The notes beneath the pieces are model-generated. The model worked only from the letters and a program-made list of their open reading frames with translations, searched no databases and was not told the DNA's origin. A stretch of DNA of 64,000 bases from Aldrovandia affinis (taxonomy: Eukaryota; Chordata; Actinopteri; Notacanthiformes; Halosauridae): assembly GCA_029706075.1 (NCBI GenBank), contig JAINUG010000055.1, forward strand, positions 3,845,399 through 3,909,398. Reading direction: 5' to 3'. How positions within the stretch are numbered: position 1 is the first letter of the stretch; each line of letters opens with the position of its first letter. The position numbers and the translations under genes are program-made. Shown piece by piece: positions 58,950 to 64,000 of this stretch.

Positions 58950-61012
58950 TAGCTTGTAAATAAATGATCACACATCACCACACCCAGACATACATGTAAG
59001 TATTGAACAAATGTACAGGTTGTCATGGGTCATTCCTTCTCCCTTTGAGAACAAACAGTTGTCACATCACATGCATGATTTAAAATAACCCAGGGCCTCC
59101 TGTACACATGGAACGAACATGTTAATGAGAATAAAACAGAACCGCAGGTTATCATAAGAGTAAAGCTGCTTGTATCCTGTGCCCATGAGGGTATTAATCA
59201 AGCATGTGTTTTTCACCTAAAAAGTTGCGCCTGAAAAGACCTTCTCAGTTGTTGTCTTTCGAACAATTGCTGCCATTATTTTGGTTTGGCGTACATTGAT
59301 CCCAGCAGAGAGTGTTTTTGACCTGCAGGGTGTTTCTGCGCACAGAGAACTCCAAGCAAATTACACGGAAAAGAGTAGGTGTGAGGTAACAATGGCAGGC
59401 GAGGAATGCTGTGATGTAGGGGGTCCCTAATTGCATCCCGTGTGGTTCACCCACATGAAAATTGTCTTCTTCTGATCAGGATGGTTTTCATGTGGAGCGG
59501 GACAAAGGCACACCTCCTTGGATCACGCGTTCTTGTTAGCAGTGGAATTAGACATGCCAGTCTTAGCCTTTCTTGACAAGAAAAGAGGGGAAAAAACAAC
59601 ACTGATTGACATGCCTAACGAGTTAATCGAGACAAGAGGGTGACATCACTGCGGATGATGCATGTTGCTTGTACGCCAGTGCGCTGTTACCCTGTCCCAC
59701 TCGTGTAATTATTAATCATAATTTGTTCCTTTTCCTATCAATTAGATCTCATCTGCTATTAAGAAGTTCAAGATGTTAAGTATTTTGTTGTTGTTTTACT
59801 GTGATCACCCTGTGGATTAATGTTGCACATTTCCAGTGTTGCTCCAATAAAAAATGCATTAGAAAATAAAGTTGAATATGTGAAGGCTAGGGATATTACC
59901 TTAACCATAACTCTTGTCAGTCCAAATCTATGTGCAGTGCTATATGTTTACAAACATATGTTAGGCATACGTGCATGTATAAACCATCGTTTTTGTAGAA
60001 AAGGGTTTGTTTCTGCCAATTGAGCTTCTGTTGAATCCATGAGTACGAAAGCAAAGTGTAAACAACAACATTGATCATGCACTGTAATTAACACATGGCT
60101 GATTTAAATCATTTTAATTAAAAAGTTTAGCAAACTGCTATAATTAGGGCTGTACACATTTTTTGCCTTCTTGCTAATCCACAGCAGGAAAGAAACCAAT
60201 CCGCTAATGATGTACTTGGAAGCTAAATATCACTGAATTTCTTTCATGTTTGAGTCTCACAATTACACCAGTGCAGCTGGGCACTTATTCAAAAGTCAAT
60301 GGTGGATTTCCCTCATGACCCACGCTGAATGCCAAGAGGATTGACAGCGGATCTGTCTGAATGAAGCTACAGATGCGGGCTGCATTCTTTGCACCGTGCA
60401 AATTCTGGGTTACCATGTCAATTTACCATGTAAATTAATAACATGATTATTTTTTGTGCAAATTTTAAAAGATTACTTGTGCCCAGGGTGACATGGAATA
60501 CCTGTGGCTTTCAAATTGTCCCCAAATTTTGAAAAAAGTTATTATATTATCAAAATTGAGGCAAGATCACAATGTACAAGGGGCTTTGGTTTCACACTGT
60601 AATCATAAGATATGTCATCACAATTTCTCACCCTTTGCTTTTGTGTCTTTGTTTTTGTTTTTGTTTTTGGGGGTTTGTGCAATGCATGTGGTTAGATTTT
60701 TTTTATCCTTCTTTAGCAAAAACGGCAAACGGAATTATTGGACTGAAGGGGACTTTATTTTGCCGCATGGGGAAGGGGTATTCACCAAGACTGCCAGAAA
60801 TTACCACACTTTATGAAATTATATGTTGCAAGTTGCCAATTTGGTGGTGTGTTTGATGTAATGAATACATCTGCAAACAATCATTTAAATATTGGTACCA
60901 TTAAAACTGGCAGGTGTGGTAAGAACACCAAGTAATATATTTCAGAATATGTGATTGTGTGATTCCAAGTAATTTTATTATCTCATCCTATATCTACTAT
61001 GTTGCATTACAT
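58950..61012. other. Unique sequence
   Basis: No supported gene. 59000-59780 and 60040-60420 are repeat-free and rich in TAATTA-type words. They are possible regulatory DNA, unproven. Confidence 0.4.
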
Positions 61013-61231
61013 CAGTGTTTCCCAAGGGCGGGCGCTTGGGGGGAACTGCAGGGGGGCGCGGAAAGATGCAAAAGATGTTCAAGCGGACCCAAATGTATAA
61101 AAAAAATAAACAATGTATTGCACACGAGTGTTGCACACGAGTGTTGCACGCGAGACATTACGAGACAAACATTACTATCAAAGCTAGCTATTGATGCCTG
61201 TCATTCTGTGAGGAAAAAAAGAGAAAAGAAA

Positions 61232-63428
61232 ATGGAAACGTTTTTGACGTTGACAGGAGCTAAAAGAAAAGGTACCCGGATCGGCAGCGAGCACTTCAGA
61301 CAACATAATTCACATCACAAAGCCTAAAACAAGAAAACATGACGAGGCATACCTTTCGCTTGGCTTCACTTCTACTGAGGTAGGTACGGAGGAACGACCT
61401 CTGTGTGTCCTGTGTCTGAAAATGCTAGCGGCAGACAGTATGAAGCCAAACAAGTTGAAACGTCACTCGGAGACCACACACCCCAGTTGCATGGGAAAGA
61501 CCCTTAATTTCTTCAAAAGAAAATTACAAGAATATCGTGGTCAGCAGAGCCGCTTTGTTAGAACAGCATCTGTTACTTGTAATGCCCAACTCGCCTCCTA
61601 CAAAGTAACTTACCAGATCGCACAATGCAAGAAACCACACACCATAGTGGAGGAGTTAATTCTCCCTGCTGCTATCGGTATGGTCTCAACTATGGTTGAC
61701 GAGACAAGTGCCCAAAAACTCAAATCTATCCCCTTGTCAAAAAACACTGTTGTGAGTTGCATCAAAGACATCTCAGAAGATATGAAAGAGCAGCTTATTG
61801 ACAAAATCAAAGACAAAGGCTTCACTCTTAAGGTAGACGAGGCCACTGACAGTAACAAAGACTGCCTGTTGATCGCGTATTGTCATACATTGATGCAGAT
61901 GACTTGAGTGAGGATTTGCTATTTTGTACCTATGTCCCAAACAGAGCAACAGCTGAAGAACTCTTTAAAATAAGCAGACTTGGGGCCTCCCGCGTGGTCC
62001 AGTGGTTACAATGTCCGACGCTGGCCACGGAGACCGGGTTCAATTCCCGTCTCGCCAAGTGTCGGCTCTGGCCGGGAGTGCCACCAGGGGCGGCGATTGG
62101 CTGTCCGCCCGGGGAGGGGGAGCCGACATGACGTTAAGCTGCGTATAGGAGTGGCCCTGCAGTACCGGGTTTGTCGACGGCTTAGCGAGTGACGCCTCGG
62201 AAGAGGCGCCGCCGCATCGTCACTACCGGTGCAGGACTACGGCAGCGAACTCACACTACTAGGGGGATTGACGTTAAAATAGCGGGTCTAATTGGCTACC
62301 AAATTGGGAGAAAAAAAAATGGGAGAAAATCAGAAACAAATTTTTTACAAAAAAATAAGCAGACTTAAAAGAAGCAGATTTGAAATGGGAGGACTGTCTG
62401 GGGATTTGCACAGATGGGGCTCAGGCAATGGCAGGGATACGGGGGGGACTGCAGACGCTCGTTAAGTGCATTGCCCCAATAGCGCAGTGGACCCACTGTA
62501 TAATACACAGAGAGGCGTCAAAACACCCCAGTCCGGAGCTAAATGGCGTGCCCTCTGATGTTGTCGCCACAGTGAACTACATTAAAACCAGACCACTGAA
62601 GGCTCGGCTTTTCTCTGCACTGTGCGATGAAATGGGTTCGAAATACAGGGCTGTGCAATTTCACAGCGAGTTGTGCTGGCTTTCCAGAGGAAAGGTGCTG
62701 TCCAGGGTATTCGCGCTGAAAGCCAAAATCCGAATCTTCTTGGAGGAGGAAGGGAACAATCTTGCCAGCAAGTTTAGTCATGAATACTTCCTCTTGAAAC
62801 TGGCCTACCTAAGTGACATGTTTGAGAAGCTAAATTAATTGAATACACAGCTGCAAGGCACCAACACATACCTTCCACAGATGGCAGACAGGATACAGTC
62901 CTTTACAAGGAAGCTGGACATGTGGGACAGGAGACTTGAACAGGGGAATATAGACTCATTTGAGAATCTCAAGAGATTCATTGAGACTAATGGGCTGCAG
63001 AACACAGTCATTCCATGTATGAGAGATCACATCTCAGCCCTGCACACACACTTCAGGAAATACTTTTCTGTGGATACTGCAAAATATGACTGGATCAGAG
63101 ACCCATTCAATGGAACATAACCTGCCATGTTCACTGCTGAAGAAGAGGAGCAGTACATTGACATGACTTCAGACTCAACCATGAGTTGGCTGCATTTTGG
63201 ATTGGAGTGGAGAAAAACTGACCACTCGTTGGTCAGAGAGCTGTGGGAATACTGTTGCCTTTTGGCCCATCCTATCTATGTGAAATAGGCTTTTCTGCTG
63301 TTGCCTGCATCAAATCAAAATACAGGTCAAAGCTGAACATTAAGAATGAACTGAGAGTGGCCATCTCAAAGCAGAAACCCCGATTTGAGAAAATGTGCAG
63401 TGCAAAGCAGGCCCACATTAATCATTGA
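61232..63428 (+). pseudogene. hAT transposase of the ZBED5/FAM200-like type, decayed
   Basis: A DNA transposase related to those from which vertebrate ZBED5- and FAM200-type genes arose. The ATG at 61232 gives M-E-T-F-L. A frameshift near 61310 leads to the BED finger: C-V-L-C (about 61405) and K-R-H-S-E-T-T-H (61451-61474). Then come F-F-K-R-K-L, D-E-A-T-D-S (about 61840), a shift near 61880, and the SINE at 61982. C-T-D-G-A-Q-A-M-A-G follows at about 62395, a stop at 62836-62838, another at 63118-63120, a shift near 63240, and a weak dimerisation end to 63428. Stops and shifts rule out function. Confidence 0.9.
61982..62351 (+). mobile_element. tRNA-derived SINE, third family, copy 3
   Basis: An exact 15-bp direct repeat AAAATAAGCAGACTT flanks it (61967-61981 and 62352-62366). 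The A box is in 'cgcgtggtccagtggttaca' and the B box in CGGGTTCAATTCCCG; the head resembles tRNA-Glu. The body has 'gattggctgtccgcccgggg' and the tail is 'attggctaccaaattgggag'. It lies inside the hAT transposase frame. Confidence 0.97.
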
Positions 63429-64000
63429 TAGACAATGCAGTGAGGGGACATGGTATCCTTGGCATTTTCAGGATAGAATGCTTTTCTAATACATATCACA
63501 CATAAAATGTGAGTTTAAACAAGAGTACATAAATGTTATTAATAGTTTTCCAATTCATTATTTCACTGTGGCAGGGGATCATTTGCCATATCAATTGCAC
63601 TTATTTTGTATGTTCAATACAATAAAATGGTATGAACTAGTTTAACTATAGTTGCATCATTATTTTTAGACAGAAATGCCATGTTTTTGCAAATATGTAT
63701 TACAATTAATTCTACCAAGCTAGGGGGGCCCCAAAATATTTCCATTTACCCAAGGGCGGCCTGACTGAAAAAAACAATGTTCTGTTTTGGGATCTCAAAG
63801 AGGGATTTTTGACTGAAAATTTGAAAGGTAAATTTGACTTCATTCAAACTTTTATGCTCTGATGCTATGATGTTTCTTAGCAACCATTATAGGAGCCAGG
63901 CCAATGTTCTCGTGCCTGATTCAAAGACCTTCCCCGGGAAGTCTATATGTATTCATGAATCCATACTGCACAGCAAGTTACACACATATTTGGCTGCCTG
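63429..64000. other. hAT 3' flank and unique sequence
   Basis: It includes an aataaaat at 63620 and the probable hAT right end near 63750. The rest is unassigned. Confidence 0.45.

Larger units (their letters stand above)
61013..63765 (+). mobile_element. hAT-type transposon (ZBED-like), interrupted by a SINE
   Basis: The left edge is proposed at CAGTGTTTCCCAAGGGCGGG (61013), a hAT-like end. The right edge is uncertain; 'cccaagggcggcctgactg' at about 63750 is a weak mirror. It contains a decayed BED-finger transposase and the third-family SINE. No 8-bp target duplication could be confirmed. Confidence 0.7.

Noticed and set aside
63720-63765. Exact right end of the ZBED-type hAT element
   Set aside because: 'cccaagggcggcctgactg' only weakly mirrors the proposed left end, and no 8-bp duplication was found, so the boundary is only approximate.

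Overview
The window looks like a stretch of teleost fish nuclear genome. It carries tRNA-derived SINEs with the fish V-SINE core and an L2-type tail ending in TGTAA repeats, many fish-type Tc1/mariner elements, hAT elements and palindromic MITEs, CR1/L2-superfamily LINEs, a Ty3/Gypsy chromovirus, long (GA)n, (CA)n and (TA)n microsatellites, and a 100-N assembly gap at 53901-54000. I cannot fix the species. No host protein-coding exon could be supported: every open frame with a recognisable domain is a transposable-element remnant. The window is therefore intergenic or intronic.

Layout. 1-9.8 kb: SINE and LINE tails, a 1.6-kb Tc1 element nested in another Tc1 end, a short Tc1 deletion derivative, a hAT MITE and unique AT-rich DNA. 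9.87-15.42 kb: a Tc1/mariner-type element split by a 5.2-kb LINE, which itself contains a hAT MITE, an L2 tail and a second LINE tail. 15.4-25 kb: MITEs, SINEs, a 191-bp near-perfect palindrome, a 1.14-kb hAT element with perfect 14-bp inverted ends and an 8-bp target duplication, and an L2 copy split by a SINE. 25.03-27.43 kb: a deleted and internally inverted chromodomain Gypsy element that keeps an 11-nt self-priming signature. 28.4-30.5 kb: a Tc1 fragment, then a tandem array split by an L2 LINE with an open reverse-transcriptase C-terminus. 31.7-36.4 kb: two Tc1-type elements, a 128-bp pure (GA)n and a SINE with 15-bp target duplications.

37.5-39.85 kb: an unusual 2,323-bp solo LTR with a 5-bp target duplication, CCAAT and TATA boxes, a possible intron and about ten degenerate internal units. 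42-56 kb: more Tc1-type deletion derivatives, SINEs, L2 tails and microsatellites among unique DNA. 56.7-58.95 kb: an L2 fragment split by a 539-bp solo LTR, next to a Tc1 element split by a LINE tail. 61.0-63.7 kb: a decayed ZBED-type hAT transposase interrupted by a SINE.

The genes do not form a pathway. The logic of the region is layered insertion, and the nesting order gives a relative chronology. Unique intervals between repeats (for example 7.7-8.1, 17.8-18.3, 54.0-54.6 and 60.0-60.5 kb) could hold conserved non-coding elements, but sequence alone cannot show this.
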